Shown piece by piece: positions 33,397-45,282 of a stretch of DNA of 64,000 nt (the stretch's first letter is position 1; each line of letters opens with the position of its first letter). The DNA comes from Prochilodus magdalenae (lineage: Eukaryota; Chordata; Actinopteri; Characiformes; Prochilodontidae): NCBI GenBank assembly GCA_024036415.1, contig JAMWET010003910.1, forward strand, positions 1 to 64,000, in the 5' to 3' direction. The notes beneath the pieces are model-generated. The model did not search any database, was not told the DNA's origin, and saw only the letters and a program-made list of their open reading frames with translations. Position numbers and translations under genes: made by a program.

Positions 33397-33800
33397 TGTT
33401 TAAGGTGGTAGTACCTTCAGGTTCCTGCAGATGGCGCTGCACGAGGACGATGGGGCTACCTGCGGGGTGTGAGTGACCCAATCCATAGATTGGGAAGAGG
33501 TGCTACAGTGCAGGGAATGTCTCGTTCCATGTGTGGAAAATGGCTCCAGAGCAGATATTAATGATTGGCTAAAAGGGACTGCATGTGGGCGTGGCCAAAG
33601 ACCATAGTGTGAAGGAAGTAGCTGAATCTGCAGGTGTATGGAAGCGTACGGTCATACGGGTCTACCAGCAGTGGATACAATCCCAGCCTACAGGGAATTC
33701 TCCTCGGAACTGTACCAGGGAAGGCCTCCACCAAATCTGAACCACACCTTAATGTAAGAGTGTCTGAACATTGATGTGGCTACATCCAGAACCCTGTCCA
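33397..33800 (+). mobile_element. Family C DNA transposon fragment, copy 2
   Basis: Begins at TTAAGGTGGTAGTACCTTCA. The plus strand reads VKEVAESAGVWKRTVIRVYQ then QWIQSQPTGNSPRNC, a helix-turn-helix-like block. It lies about 1.5 kb from the inverted copy at 31530. Confidence 0.7.
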
Positions 33801-34565
33801 GTACATGCCCGATCCAGTCCCAGCTGTTATTGGTGCTGGTAGAGGAGTTGCACAGTGTTAGGTACGTCTCAGTCACAGGGGGCTCATTGAAATTTTTACC
33901 TGTGAGTGTTTACCATGTGCTCCAACAGGTTCTAGAATCTCCACTGAGCAGAACCCATTTTCTCTCTAAGTAGAACCATATACAACACACTCTCCATTAA
34001 TCTGAAGAACCATTTTGCCATGCAAAGAACCATTTAAGCATGTAAAGGTTCTAAATGGGACTCTTCTAGTTCTATGTGGAAGCATTGCCTTTACTGGAGA
34101 ACCCTTAAAGAACCATCTTTCTTTCTTTCTGTGTGGATAGTTGCTTGGACTAGCTGATGGCGGTCGGAGTAGTCGGACAGCCGTGTATCCTGGTTGCTCT
34201 TGAGCTTGTGATTTTTTCATGATCAGATCCAGCCGCTATCCGGCTGCCTAAGTGTGAGGTGGCTCGGAGGTGTTGAATCCCGCTGTCAGGTTCAGGGTTG
34301 TATTCTGAGGTGTGGACAAGACTATCATGTTGTGGCACGCTAGTAGGCTAACAGTGATATGTTCACGCTGGAAGTGGATCGCCAGAGGGGGGTTCAGAGT
34401 TTTGCCAGTCTTCATGTCGGCTGTAAATAATGAAAGAGGCTTCAAGGAGTCGGTGTCCTTGGTAGTGAAAGACAGGCTCCTTGTTCCTCAGTCTATTTAG
34501 AGGTAAAACAAGGCCGAGGCGACCGGACCGAAACCTCCCGTGTAGGACGTCAGCTCATGGACCCA
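33801..34565. other. Intergenic, unremarkable
   Basis: 33930-34130 contains several AGAACCATTT words of a low-copy repeat. No gene recognised. Confidence 0.45.
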
Positions 34566-34569
34566 GAGC

Positions 34570-35420
34570 ACAACGATCAAACTATACTCACTTATTCTCT
34601 TCAGTTTTGGCATTTCATCCAGCACACACACTACACTCCCCTATCAGCTCCACTGACCATACAGGACACTCTGTAGGTGTACAGGTCCAGACTGTAGTCC
34701 ATCTGTTTCTCTGTATACTGTACTACCCTGTTCTTCAATGGTCAGGACCCCCACAGGACCACCACAGAGCAGGTATGATGTGGGTGGTGGATCATTCTCA
34801 GCACTGCAGTGACGTGGTGGTGGTGGTGTGTTAGTGTGGGTGGTGCTGGTGTGAGTGGATCAGACACAGCAGTGCTGCTGGAGTGTTTAGACACTGTGTC
34901 CACTCACTGTCCACTCTATTAGACACTCCTACCTTGCTGGTCCACCTTGTAGATGGACAGTCAGAGACGATAGCTCATCTGCTGCTGCACAGTGCAGTGT
35001 TGGTCATCCTCTAGTCCTTCAGCAGTGGACACAGGGCACTGCCCCAGAGGACGCTGCCCCAGAGGACGCTGCCCCAGAGGACGCTGCCCCACAGGACGCT
35101 GCCCCACAGGACGCTGCCCCATAGGACGCTGCCCCACAGGACGCTGCCCCATAGGACGCTGCCCCACAGGACGCTGCCCCACAGGACGCTGCCCCACAGG
35201 ACAGCAGCACTGCTGTGTCTGATCCACTCACACCAGCACCACACACACTAACACACCTGTGGGCGGTGTCCTGTAGGAAGCATCCAGTGGACGGCGTCCT
35301 GTGGGCACTGATGAAAGAATAGTGCATCTACAAGGTGGACCAGCAAGGTAGGAGTGTCTAATAGAGTGGACAGTGAGTGGACATAGTGTCACTCCAGCAG
35401 CACTGCTGGTTCTGATTCTC
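34570..35420. mobile_element. High-copy teleost interspersed repeat with embedded minisatellite
   Basis: I recognise the abundant fish repeat containing CTGTTCTTCAATGGTCAGGA, GGTGGTGGATCATTCTCAGC and GTCTAATAGAGTGGACAGTG. It is interrupted by a 15-bp array at 35036-35202. Another fragment of the same repeat lies at 48255-48370. No coding capacity was seen. Confidence 0.7.
35036..35202. repeat. 15-bp minisatellite within the teleost repeat
   Basis: Eleven or so copies of GCCCCACAGGACGCT (with AGA and ATA variants). The related sequence AGGACGC/GGCAGC occurs once in normal copies of the host repeat, so the array probably grew from it. Confidence 0.95.
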
Positions 35421-35635
35421 TCACCTGGTTCAAATCCAAACGTTTTCTTGGCATTTGCTGTCTGGATATAAGAGCTTTCGATAAATTCCATGTTGGTGTG
35501 CTCAGGGCTTTAGCTGGCTAAGCTCCGACTGATCTGATGACCACTTGAACAAACAGCAAAGCAGATCAGAGCACCTGGTGACACCCATCGTTCCCAAATC
35601 TTGTTCAGGATAAGGTGAGCTGATTTATATCCGTG
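35421..35635. other. Intergenic, unremarkable
   Basis: No element recognised. Confidence 0.4.
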
Positions 35636-35975
35636 TGCTTCACAGTGACAGGAGCTCCAGTATGTTCCGAGTTTGCCGCAGCACATTAATCAGAGTGGCT
35701 GTGACTTTCATATATGAAATTTAATCTGTCACTTAGCAGAAGTAATGACAGCCCTCGAAACACTGTGCCGGTAATTGCTTTAATTGGCAGGCCCTAAGTC
35801 TCTTTAGGTTATATTAGCGCTTTCATCTGACGCTGCCATCAGCTTTGGGAACAGGAATGACGCAGGATTCCGACACGTGAGCGCAACTCTCATTAGCCGA
35901 ACGCGAGAACAGCGCTAGGAAACCACCCAAAGCGTGGCTTGGAGGCTCAGCTGCCTGTTAGCGCTAACAGTTGCT
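35636..35975. promoter_or_regulatory. Candidate conserved non-coding block 4
   Basis: Repeat-free with GCACATTAATCAGAGTG, GAAATTTAATCTGTCAC and GGTAATTGCTTTAATTGGC. The dense homeodomain-like words and absence of ORFs resemble developmental enhancers. Inference only. Confidence 0.4.
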
Positions 35976-37620
35976 TTATCAAACACGCTCATCTGAGGAT
36001 TTACAGAAGCTGTTAGCTGTTAGCACAGATCAGTAGCACGACCATATGGCTAAACTGATCAGGAGTGTTCTCTGCTGGAGGATCCGGCACAGCAAAGCTA
36101 GCATGTTGAGTATGGGAGGCTGGGTGACCAGCTAAACCAACACTAACCGTCTTAGGGCAGTGTTTAGGAAGCAGCTAGGCAGCTAACCGCTAGGAGGCTA
36201 GATATCTTATTACCTGGAATATTTATGGTGGAAAATTAAAATTTTAAATTTAAAAGACTTGGAAGATACGTGCTAGCGTTAGCATGGTAGCTGCTTGGCT
36301 AATAGCTGTACATCGTACTTGACTTTAGCTACTTCTCTGGATGAAAGGATTGGTGTTAAGCTCATTTGCTTACAAACATGTTCAGTATCTGAGATAAGAG
36401 TTACAGGAATGATAGCTTGGTTGAATTGTTGGTTGAACTCCACCCTGGAGTGGCTTATTACATTTATGTATGTGTGGCATGTGTTCGAAATCGCGTCCAG
36501 TATTTAATCTAATCCCGGGGGTGGGGGTGGGGATCTACGTGGTTGTTTAGGGGAGACTGTGATTGGACATTTGTTTAGCACTTGTTTATCGGATTGTGAT
36601 CCTTCATCATTCATGTGTGTGTGATAGACGTGTATATTGGACATTTACGAAAATACGGAACAAATTGTGTCCCATATTGGTTTAATACGGGACGCAACAT
36701 TTAATTCCCAAATAAAGGACGATTTCGTATTTTACTTGACAGGTGGCAACCCTAATTAAAATGTGTATCATTATTAAACATGTTTAACATCATAGTTCTT
36801 TAGAAAATAAAGTTATTATTAATAATAATTAACATAAAGTCTCAGAGAGTATGCATATATCGGTCTGCTGGCTTGCACCTCCCTGACTCTTTGCCACTGT
36901 TGGACTACCTTGATTATCCTCCTGTGTACAAGGTCTGACTCATTGTTAATCTACTCAAACTGGTTTTATATGCACAGGGACTTTTATTTTATAAAATGTA
37001 CATTTTTTTATTTAATTTTTTTTTATTTTACTTTATTTTAAGTACTTAATATTACATACGATTTAAAGAAGAAAACATGACAAACTCACTGATTAAAAAT
37101 GTTGTTGTTGACAGTGTGAAAATTCACTGAACTAATTATAACGGATCCCGACAGAATTCAGAATCTAAATTGAAAAAGAGCAAGTTACAAAGGGGACTAC
37201 TAAATGACACGCTGCTTAACCACCAGTGTAAGATGTATAGACATTAGCCGAGCATCTACCATGCTAGCACTAGCATTTAGCTAGCTGTATTTAAATTATG
37301 CTAATCAATTCTGTACATGGCTGTGCACTTTTCCACCTTATTCATTCTTATTGGGACAAAATCCGGAATTTAATGGGATCAACTTGTGGGACCATAAACT
37401 GTAAACAAGCAGACCGTTCCTGATCCGACCGAACTTTCCAGAGTTGGAGCGGTGTTGATATCTGGAAAATCTGCAAGACTAGTTAGCGGACAATGATCTT
37501 TTAAGGAAGATGAACTGAATCGCCCAGTCTCTAATTCTGACCCAGGAGGCTGAGTGACAACCCTGTGCTACACGACATGACTAATAACACCCAGGGTCTC
37601 AGTTTTAGGGCCCTAATTCC
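35976..37620. other. Intergenic, AT-rich
   Basis: No gene recognised. Tracts of ATTTTA/TTTATTTT at 36990-37060. Confidence 0.5.
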
Positions 37621-37629
37621 AGAAAATGA

Positions 37630-38960
37630 ATATTATTTTGCGTTGTATGTCTTTTCCTAACCAGGTCTACTCGGGCCCTGCTCCATGTTGTCGCCCCTGG
37701 CTCGCGAGCGAAGGTCCCATGCTAAGCAAGTCCAGGCGACTCTGGCTGCGCCGCGGAAACAAGTGTGTACTTGCTATCTCGCTCTGCACAAAGGCTTGAT
37801 TTCGCAAACACTGTGCCGAGCTGGGCTTTAAATAGAAGTTTTAATCATATTTCCATATGTTAAACACACCGAGGGTGCGAGGGGGGAGAAATTACTTTAG
37901 GGAATCTCTGGAAATCCAGTTAATTTGCTCCCTGGCCAGAATTAAGCCCCGAGCTCTCATAAATTACCATTTCATTAAGATTCAGAAGGCAAACACATTT
38001 AAATATTCATGGGTTCCCTCCCCTCTTTGATTAGATTTTAATTACATGACTTTGTCTTAAACAAATGGGGAGGGGGGCACCGGGATAAAGGAGCTATTTG
38101 TTCTGAGGGATAATGAGCGCACCTGAAAGGTAGAGGTGCCGTGAGGAGAGGTATCATTCAGTGCCGGAGACAAAAAGGCCCCTCGGGCCCTCGCGCCGCC
38201 CCCTCCCCACCTCTGCCTTGCTTTGTCTCGTTTGTTTCGGAGAACGGGAGTAGGGAGAAGGGGGAGATGTGATCGAAGGAGAAGTCCCTGACTCGCGGCT
38301 GCCGAAGCCCGAGGATCCTTTCGCGACTTGTCAGGGAGTATCAGGACCTTGGCTTGCACCGGAGAACAAATGTATCCTCAAAGTAGCTCCCGCCCTCGCC
38401 GTTCCCCGGCCTGCTGAAAATTTCATGACCTCTAACAATTATTCAAAGGAGCCCCGTACACGACTCAATCACATTATAAACACGCTTACACACGTCGGCG
38501 GCTCCGAGGCCCTCTTTTCCCCCCTTCCTACAGGAATTGAAATATGCATGCCATTCCGTTCCATTATTAATTCGCCCCAGACATGATGCATGTGTCGTAG
38601 CCAAGGACGAGATTGTGGTCCGCCACGGTCATGACGGGCAGGCTGGAATGAAATCAATTATGAAATTCCAATTCTCGCATGAGCTTTTTTCCTCTCTGTG
38701 AACTGTGCTGCTGCTGCACCGCTCCGCCAAAGCGCTAGCTCACCAGGACCACATTAGCCGAGCGATTTTGAGGGGATCCCCAGAGGCGCACTGCTGTTGC
38801 ATTGTCCCTAAATTCATACATTTACATAACAGGAGACGTCCGCTGACAATTTGCTCCAAATCTCTCCGCATTATCTCCCAGCGCTCTCTCTGGGCCGGAC
38901 CCCGGCCGGGGCCTCGCACGTTTGAGTGGCCTTTTTTGGGAACGCCTGTCACCTCTAAAT
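37630..38960. promoter_or_regulatory. Candidate conserved non-coding block 5 (largest)
   Basis: About 1.3 kb without repeats or convincing ORFs. It contains CATAAATTACCATTTCATT, TTTAAATATTCATGGG, GAAATATGCATGCCATTCC, CCATTATTAATTCGCCCC and GAAATCAATTATGAAATTCC. Dense, evenly spread homeodomain/POU-like words make it the strongest enhancer candidate in the window, but no alignment was possible. Confidence 0.45.
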
Positions 38961-39159
38961 GAATCGTGACCCTCCTAATTTAGATCTCCACGTGGGACCT
39001 GCACGCCTGGGGCAGGGTCTTGCAGAAACTGGGACGTTCTTCCTTAATTCTTATACGTGCTGCTGTGTGAATTCTGACATTGTGGGGTCCATGCTGGTTT
39101 GCTCTCCACAGCCTGGAAATACAAGCACCTTCCTTGCAGCTCCACTCGCTGGAGATTCT

Positions 39160-39315
39160 AGGACATAGGGGCCCAATCCTGGTTCTGGCTGTCTCCTTTC
39201 CTAATCTAACACTCCAGGCAATGAAGGCCTTTAGGGGGCTCTGAATATTACAGCCAGGTGTGTCAGATCTGGACTCTCTGTGGGGGGAGAGCTTCAGGAC
39301 CAGGACTGAAAACGT
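39160..39315. mobile_element. Interspersed fish repeat fragment, second copy
   Basis: The AGCTTCAGGACCAGGACTGA end and CCAGGTGTGTCAGATCTGG match the type at 1119-1245. Confidence 0.45.
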
Positions 39316-39329
39316 CGTTCCTAGGTGGC

Positions 39330-40255
39330 CACTTTCTGACGGGCTTTGTATCGGTGGACCACTTTTAACCTGGCATCAGCGTGGCATAATGTTGGGTACC
39401 AGACGGAAGAGACTCTAAAGTTGTGCAGGAATTTGACCTTCCTTGTTCCACAGTGTCGTGTGTATACCAGGAATACGTCGTAGCAGGCATTACCGCCCAC
39501 TGTGGACAGCACAGTGGCCGCCCACGGGTGCTTAATGATCAAGACCAGTGGCATCTGGCCAGGACTGTCCGTGTGAACAGACGAGCGGCTCTGCCGGAAA
39601 TCAGATCCAACATCCACACACAGGAGCCCCACACGCATATCCCGCAGGTCAGTGCAGCGTTCTTTAGCATCCATGGGATACGGGAGCAGGAGACCCATCA
39701 AACTGAACACAGCACCTCACCTGGGATCATGAGGTCACTAACTAGACCCTACAGAACTTGGCATGGTCTGATAAGTCGTGGTGCCAGTTGTTTGGGGTTG
39801 ATGGTAGGGTTCATGTGTGCTGCAGACCCAATGAAGACATGGACTCTAGTTGTCACAAGGCACTGTGCAGGCTGGTGGTGGTGGTTCCACACTAGTGATG
39901 TGTTCTCAAGGCTTGGGTCAGGTCCACTGGTCCGCCTAAACATCTCATTGCTTGATGTCCATATGCAGCCTGTCGTGGTCTCCATGCTCCCTTACAACGA
40001 TGGGTCCATTCTGGACAGCGCTGAGTGTGCATGTTCACCCACCATGAACCCGATTGAGCCTTTATTGGAATGTGGTGGAGAGTTGGTGAAGATCCTGCAT
40101 GTGGAATCACCATGGAGCTGGGGGTGATGGAATGGCTCAACATCCCTCCAGTCTTCCGTCCACTTGATGCCATGTCGAGTTCACGGGCTAGACAGGGTCC
40201 TATGCAATGCTACTTCCTGTCTCAGTACTTATGGCATGTAACTGTTATTTGACCA
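39330..40255 (+). mobile_element. Tc1/mariner-like family B, longest copy
   Basis: Nearly full-length but decayed transposon. The plus strand encodes HSGRPRVLNDQDQWHLARTV (linker after the DNA-binding domain), RSNIHTQEPHTHIPQVSAAF, a degraded first-Asp region, and CSPTMNPIEPLLECGGELVK with the catalytic Glu block. Frameshifts and missing residues show it is inactive. Confidence 0.85.
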
Positions 40256-40329
40256 GATGCCACTTCAATAAATAATAGGCGGACTGATCTGTAATATTCT
40301 CACCGGATTATACTTTCAGGTTAGGCTAA

Positions 40330-40860
40330 AAAATCTTGATTCAGACAAAGTGCCAAGTTTTCCGGAGAGAGCCGACGCGTCCAGGGCTGGGTTTCTATTT
40401 TTATGCATGCGGCTTCTCTGCCATCACACTCGCTATAAATGGTCTCGCAGGAGCGGAAGGTGCGGGCAGACCACATCTCCCTTATCTGCTAACATAAACA
40501 CTTCAGCTCTGCTAGCACACGCTCGTCCGTTCGGCGAGGCGGCTATCTTGCCTCGACATCACCGCGCGCCGGGGCAGTAATAAGGGCCGATAAATCAGCT
40601 GCTTCCGCTGGTAATTGTGCCTTTTGGGGATTTGTAGGCTCCATGTAATAGCCCTCTTAAACACCCTGATTGAGATGACGGTGCACGCTGACTCGGCAGA
40701 TTTAACCACACGCCTCACGCAGCTTTTCTTCCCCCCTCACCAGCAGTTCCCCCATACAGACCCTGCCGGCCAACAGCACATCAGTCGCACCATACTGGAG
40801 AAAGCCGAGACCCCCGTGCTTAAAAAACAAACAGGCCGCCCCTAATGAGTAAAGTAGCAA
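40330..40860. promoter_or_regulatory. Candidate conserved non-coding block 6
   Basis: Repeat-free, CpG-bearing, with TTTTTATGCATGCGGC, GGGCCGATAAATCAGC and CTGGTAATTGTGCC. No real ORF. Inference only. Confidence 0.35.
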
Positions 40861-41388
40861 GAATCTAACAAGCGGATTTAGAGAGGGTTTGTTAATCTGG
40901 GTTTTATTTCAGATCTGGTGGTGCTGCACCACTTAAATCCATCTAAACATGGATTAGCTAATCTGAGATGAGAGCCTTAATCTGTGTTTAAGACTTTAGC
41001 CTGCCAGGATTTGTCCGCCATGATGGAGTCGGCAGTACGAATAAACAGCAACATCATTACTGACACTGATCTTTGTCTTTGCTCATAGTTCCGCTTGTGG
41101 TGAAAACAAGCATAGCGCTACTTAAAGAGGGGGTTGCCAGAGAAACAGCCCTGAGAAGACAGACACACCCTGTTTCAATAAGATGCTTGTGTATACACAA
41201 ACACAAAAGCACTGTCTGCTGCTTCTACACAGCGTGGTGATGATTGTACTTAAAGTCAAAACACTGAGGGTTTGTAGAGTAGCCTTTTAGTCTGTTAGCT
41301 AATGCTAGCTAGTTGTCTGCTATTCTGTTTAACAGTTAGTATAACAGAACTTTTTCACAATCACGGCACGATCACGTCTGGCGTCTAG
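40861..41388. other. Intergenic, unremarkable
   Basis: No element recognised. Confidence 0.45.
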
Positions 41389-41390
41389 CT

Positions 41391-42749
41391 GAAAGGCTAG
41401 TCCTTCTAACATGGAAGAAATGCTAATCCTTCCAATGTAGATGAAAGGCTAGACTTTCCAACAGGGACGAAAGGCTAGTCCTTCCAATGTAGATGCAAAG
41501 GCTAGTCCTTCCAACGTGGACGAAAGGCTAGTCCTTCCAACAGGGATGAAAGGCTAGTCCTTCCAATGTAGATGAAAGGCTAGTCCTTCCAACAGGGACG
41601 AAAGGCTAGTCCTTCCAACAGGGACGAAAGGCTAGTCCTTCCAACAGGGACAAAAGGCTAGTCCTTCCAACAGGGACGAAAGGCTAGTCCTTCCAACAGG
41701 GGTGAAAGGCTAGTCCTTCCAATGTAGATGAAAGGCTAGTCCTTCCAACAGGGACGAAAGGCTAGTCCTTCCAACAGGGACGAAAGGCTAGCCCTTCCAA
41801 CAGGGGCGAAAGGCTAGCCCTTCCAATAGGGACAAAAGGCTAGCCCTTCCAATGTGGATGAAAGGCTAGTCCTTCCAACAGGGACGAAAGGCTAGTCCTT
41901 CCAACAGGGACGAAAGGCTAGCCCTTCCAACAGGGGCGAAAGGCTAGCCCTTCCAACAGGGACGAAAGGCTAGCCCTTCCAATGTGGATGAAAGGCTAGT
42001 CCTTCCAACAGGGACGAAAAGCTAGTCCTTCCAGTGTAGATGAAAGGCTAGTCCTTCCAATGTGGACGAAAGGCTAGTCCTTCCAACAGGGACGAAAGGC
42101 TAGCTCTTCCAACAGGGACGAAAGGCTAGTCCTTCCAATGTGGATGAAAGGCTAGTCCTTCCAACGTGGACGAAAGGCTAGTCCTTCCAACAGGGACGAA
42201 AGGCTAGTCCTTCCAATGTAGATGAAAGGCTAGTCCTTCCAACGTGGACGAAAGGCTAGCCCTTCCAATGTAGATGAAAGGCTAGTCCTTCCAATGTAGA
42301 TGAAAGGCTAGTCCTTCCAACAGGGACGAAAGGCTAGTCCTTCCAACAGGGACGAAAGGCTAGTCCTTCCAATGTAGATGAAAGGCTAGCCCTTCCAACG
42401 TGGACGAAAGGCTAGCCCTTCCAACGTGGACGAAAGGCTAGCCCTTCCAATGTGGACGAAAGGCTAGCCCTTCCAACGTGGACGAAAGGCTAGCCCTTCC
42501 AACGTGGACGAAAGGCTAGCTCTTCCAACGTGGACGAAAGGCTAGTCCTTCCAACGTGGACGAAAGGCTAGCCCTTCCAACGTGGACGAAAGGCTAGTCC
42601 TTCCAACGTGGACGAAAGGCTAGTCCTTCCAACGTGGACGAAAGGCTAGCCCCTCCAACGTGGACGAAAGGCTAGTACTTCCAACGTGTATCAAACGCTA
42701 GTCCTTCTAACGTGGACGAAAGGCTAGCCCTTCCAATGTGGACGAAACG
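41391..42749. repeat. 26-bp minisatellite, about 52 copies
   Basis: Core GAAAGGCTAGTCCTTCCAA followed by one of three spacer types: CAGGGAC, TGTAGAT or CGTGGAC. The first two types dominate the left two thirds and CGTGGAC dominates after about 42390. A T/C change (CTAGTCC or CTAGCCC) also varies. Confidence 0.97.
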
Positions 42750-43760
42750 TTTGACCTAGCTGAGGAATTTTGGGCATCATATAAGTGGTTTAGCTGGGTT
42801 CTCTGGGAGTGAGGTTCTCCCTCTGGCGTGTACTTTTGGAACTAGAACTTGGCAGAGCATTTACTTGCACAAGCTACAGTGCACTACGGGAAAGAGGACA
42901 TGTTGTGTAGGCTGATTTTTTTAGTGCTGAAGTGACTGTCTTGGTAGTCTTGGTAGGGCTCTCGGTTTTGCCTTTGGTGGTACAAACCAGGAGAGTCCTG
43001 CCAGGGACCCCGTTCTCGGCTGCAGCCCAGCATTTGGAAGGCAGCTGCAGTCGGTGTTCAGAGCCAATCTTCAGCCTCTACTTCCATCCGAGTGCCATTC
43101 TTTCGCCTCTCCTGGGAGAAGAACCCCGAAAGGCCTGCAAAATCGGTGATGACAGTCACAGCTGATCAGCTAATTAGCTAATTAGCCGGAGCCGGGACCC
43201 TCAATTACTGAGCATAGGTGTTACTACTGACACAACAGCGGTTTGCTTCTGCGGAGCATGTGTAAATCTGACAGGCCAGCATCTACCTCACTCGCTAGAA
43301 GCTTCGGCAAGAAATACCGGTCACTGGCTCTAATGTAAAGGTTGCGTCTGATTCGTTAGAGCCTTTGGAGCATGACGGTCCTCCGCCCCACACCTTTGAT
43401 GGTGGCCCTGGGCACAGCGCCAGTTCAAAGCAATTTCCAGCTAAATATGGTTCTGATATGGATACTAAAAGACCAGCAGATAAGCGGCTCAGGGCCACTC
43501 GTCTTCCACACGCCACTTCCTCCTTTAATGAAAGGATTCAGTGCTCAATGGTCCGTCGGAGGCCGAAGCGATGGCAGACTGGAGGGAACGTCGGTGCTCC
43601 TGAGATGAATGCCATCATTCTGCTCATTGTTCCAGTCACCGAGAGTCACCCATGCCTCCGTACCCCCAAACAGCAGCTGGAGCCTGTGGGTCGCTGTTCC
43701 TAAAAAAGTTGGGACAGAATGACAGATTTACGGGCAGGTCATTTAAACCCTGTAGGTCAC
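42750..43760. promoter_or_regulatory. Unique stretch, candidate conserved non-coding block 7
   Basis: Repeat-free. The part 43100-43210 has GATCAGCTAATTAGCTAATT and CCTCAATTACTGAGC. The ORFs here have no recognisable protein features. Weak candidate. Confidence 0.3.
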
Positions 43761-43764
43761 TGAA

Positions 43765-43992
43765 AATTGGTGGTAGTAACTTAAGACTCCTGCAGATGGC
43801 GCTGCATGAGGATGATGGGGCTACTATAAATCCCTGTGGGTTGTGAGTGACGGGATCTATAGATCGGGAGATAGATAGATTGTAGAGGTGCTACAGTGCA
43901 GGGAGTGTCTCGTTCCATGTGTGGAAAATGGCTCCAGTGCAGATGTTAATGACTGGCTAAAAGGAGGGACTGAATGTGGGCGTGGCCAAAAA
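43765..43992 (+). mobile_element. Family C DNA transposon fragment, copy 3 (truncated)
   Basis: Matches the first ~220 bp of 33397-33800 (GGTGGTAGTAACTT start, CAGATGGCGCTGCATGAGGA) and stops at GGGCGTGGCCAAA before the helix-turn-helix-like block. Confidence 0.7.
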
Positions 43993-44545
43993 ATGTTTGA
44001 CAGGAGAAACAAAGAGCAGTAAAATTATGAAACCCAGGAAAACACCTGGAGCCAATCAGAGATGTCTGGAAGCATGACTTGTATTTCCAAAATGCCCAAA
44101 TACAAAAAAAAATAAAAAAATTAACATGTAAAGGAAATTAATGCAAAAACATAATTTTCTATGTCATTTTGGACAATTTTTGTTTGTGTGTCTATCAGAA
44201 AAATTTAATACATGAAATAATAAAAAAAAAGATTTAAATAATTTGATTTTCTATGTGAAAATAAGTTAATCTACAAAATTCTGCATATTTGTATACTCAG
44301 TTATTATTTATTGGCTGAATGTATACGTTTATAAACATTTATCATTAACATTTATTATCAACATTTACAGCACATTGAATATTTCATTTAATATGACATT
44401 TTTCAAATGGATAGAAACGTGGCACTAAAATGGGCAGAGTTTTTTTTTCCTAGAGAGTCTGAGAATACGTTCACTGAGAATCTCAACACACACACACTAG
44501 CACTCAGTTTGGGGTCACGTGTCCTAACCATAATAATAGATGTCA
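43993..44545. other. Intergenic, very AT-rich
   Basis: No gene recognised. Confidence 0.5.
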
Positions 44546-44548
44546 TGG

Positions 44549-44779
44549 CTGTCCAAAGAAAAACAGGGATCTCCATAATGGCAACTTTACAGGAGAGACC
44601 AAAAACCTCATTTGGTTTGAATGTAAGTCAATGGAACCAGACGTCTTTCCAAGCAGCTTCGGGCCGTTTCTGTTGGTCCATTCTTTATGAAATTCCCACA
44701 CAGTGTAAACAGCAGCACATGTGATCAAATGAGGCATAAAAGTAAAAATCAACAAAAATACATGTTTTTCTTTGGACAG
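44549..44779. mobile_element. ~230-bp MITE with CTGTCCAAAGAAAAAC ends, copy 2
   Basis: Left end CTGTCCAAAGAAAAACAGGG and right end ATGTTTTTCTTTGGACAG are inverted repeats. The interior matches 3510-3711 in the opposite orientation and 62845-63010 in part. Confidence 0.75.
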
Positions 44780-45009
44780 TGACGACATATAGTAATAATC
44801 ATACAGTGTAGACTGTAAAGGTATAAACTAACACCAAACCTTCATCAGCACCTGAACAGTGTAAAGTTTACGAGGTTTGAAGATGGTGTAGATTACAGAT
44901 ATTAAACAGTGAGCTGTGATGTTCTGTTCCCATTAATATCTGTTTATTAGTGAAATTTAATTGTGGGTTTTTTTAGATATATGGTACTGTGGAAGTCGTT
45001 CCGTTCTCT

Positions 45010-45282
45010 ATGCTGTATCGATTTCTCAGTTATCGTTAGGAAACGTGGTGTTAACTTTCATAGCTATGCTGACGACAGTACTTTAGAACAGACTCGGTTC
45101 TTTAGCTACTAATATAAAACCTGTAGTAGAAAACCTGGACGTGATCTTCAACTCTGAGCTCGGTTTTATCCCAGATGTCATGGCTGTCGCTAAAGTAGCT
45201 TCTTATCTTTTAAAAAATACTGTATCACAAAAATTCAGCCTTTTCTGTCTCAGAGTGACGCAGAGGAACTCATTCATGTGTT
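45010..45282 (+). mobile_element. LINE reverse-transcriptase remnant (source of array B)
   Basis: The plus strand encodes VNFHSYADDSTLEQTRFF, with the YADD catalytic motif. In a shifted frame it encodes VVENLDVIFNSELGF, AVAKVASYLLKNTVSQ and SQSDAEELIHVFFT. This order (YADD, NLGVxFDSELSF, AxxHLRN, SDAExLIHxF) is that of L2/CR1/Rex-like reverse transcriptases. It then runs directly into array B. Inactive through frameshifts. Confidence 0.85.

Noticed and set aside
34961..35327. ORFs of repeated GQRPV / LWGSV / CGAAS
   Set aside because: Frames of the 15-bp array inside a transposon-like repeat.
39423..40127. 234-codon ORF at the family B element as an intact transposase
   Set aside because: Family motifs appear with frameshifts and missing central residues. 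It is a decayed copy.
41391..42749. Possible CRISPR-like array (conserved core with variable spacer)
   Set aside because: Spacers are only 7 bp and fall into three recurring types, in a eukaryotic genome. It is a minisatellite.
43365..43703. 112-codon ORF in the unique stretch after the 26-bp array
   Set aside because: No recognised protein features; overlapping ORFs on both strands. More likely non-coding.
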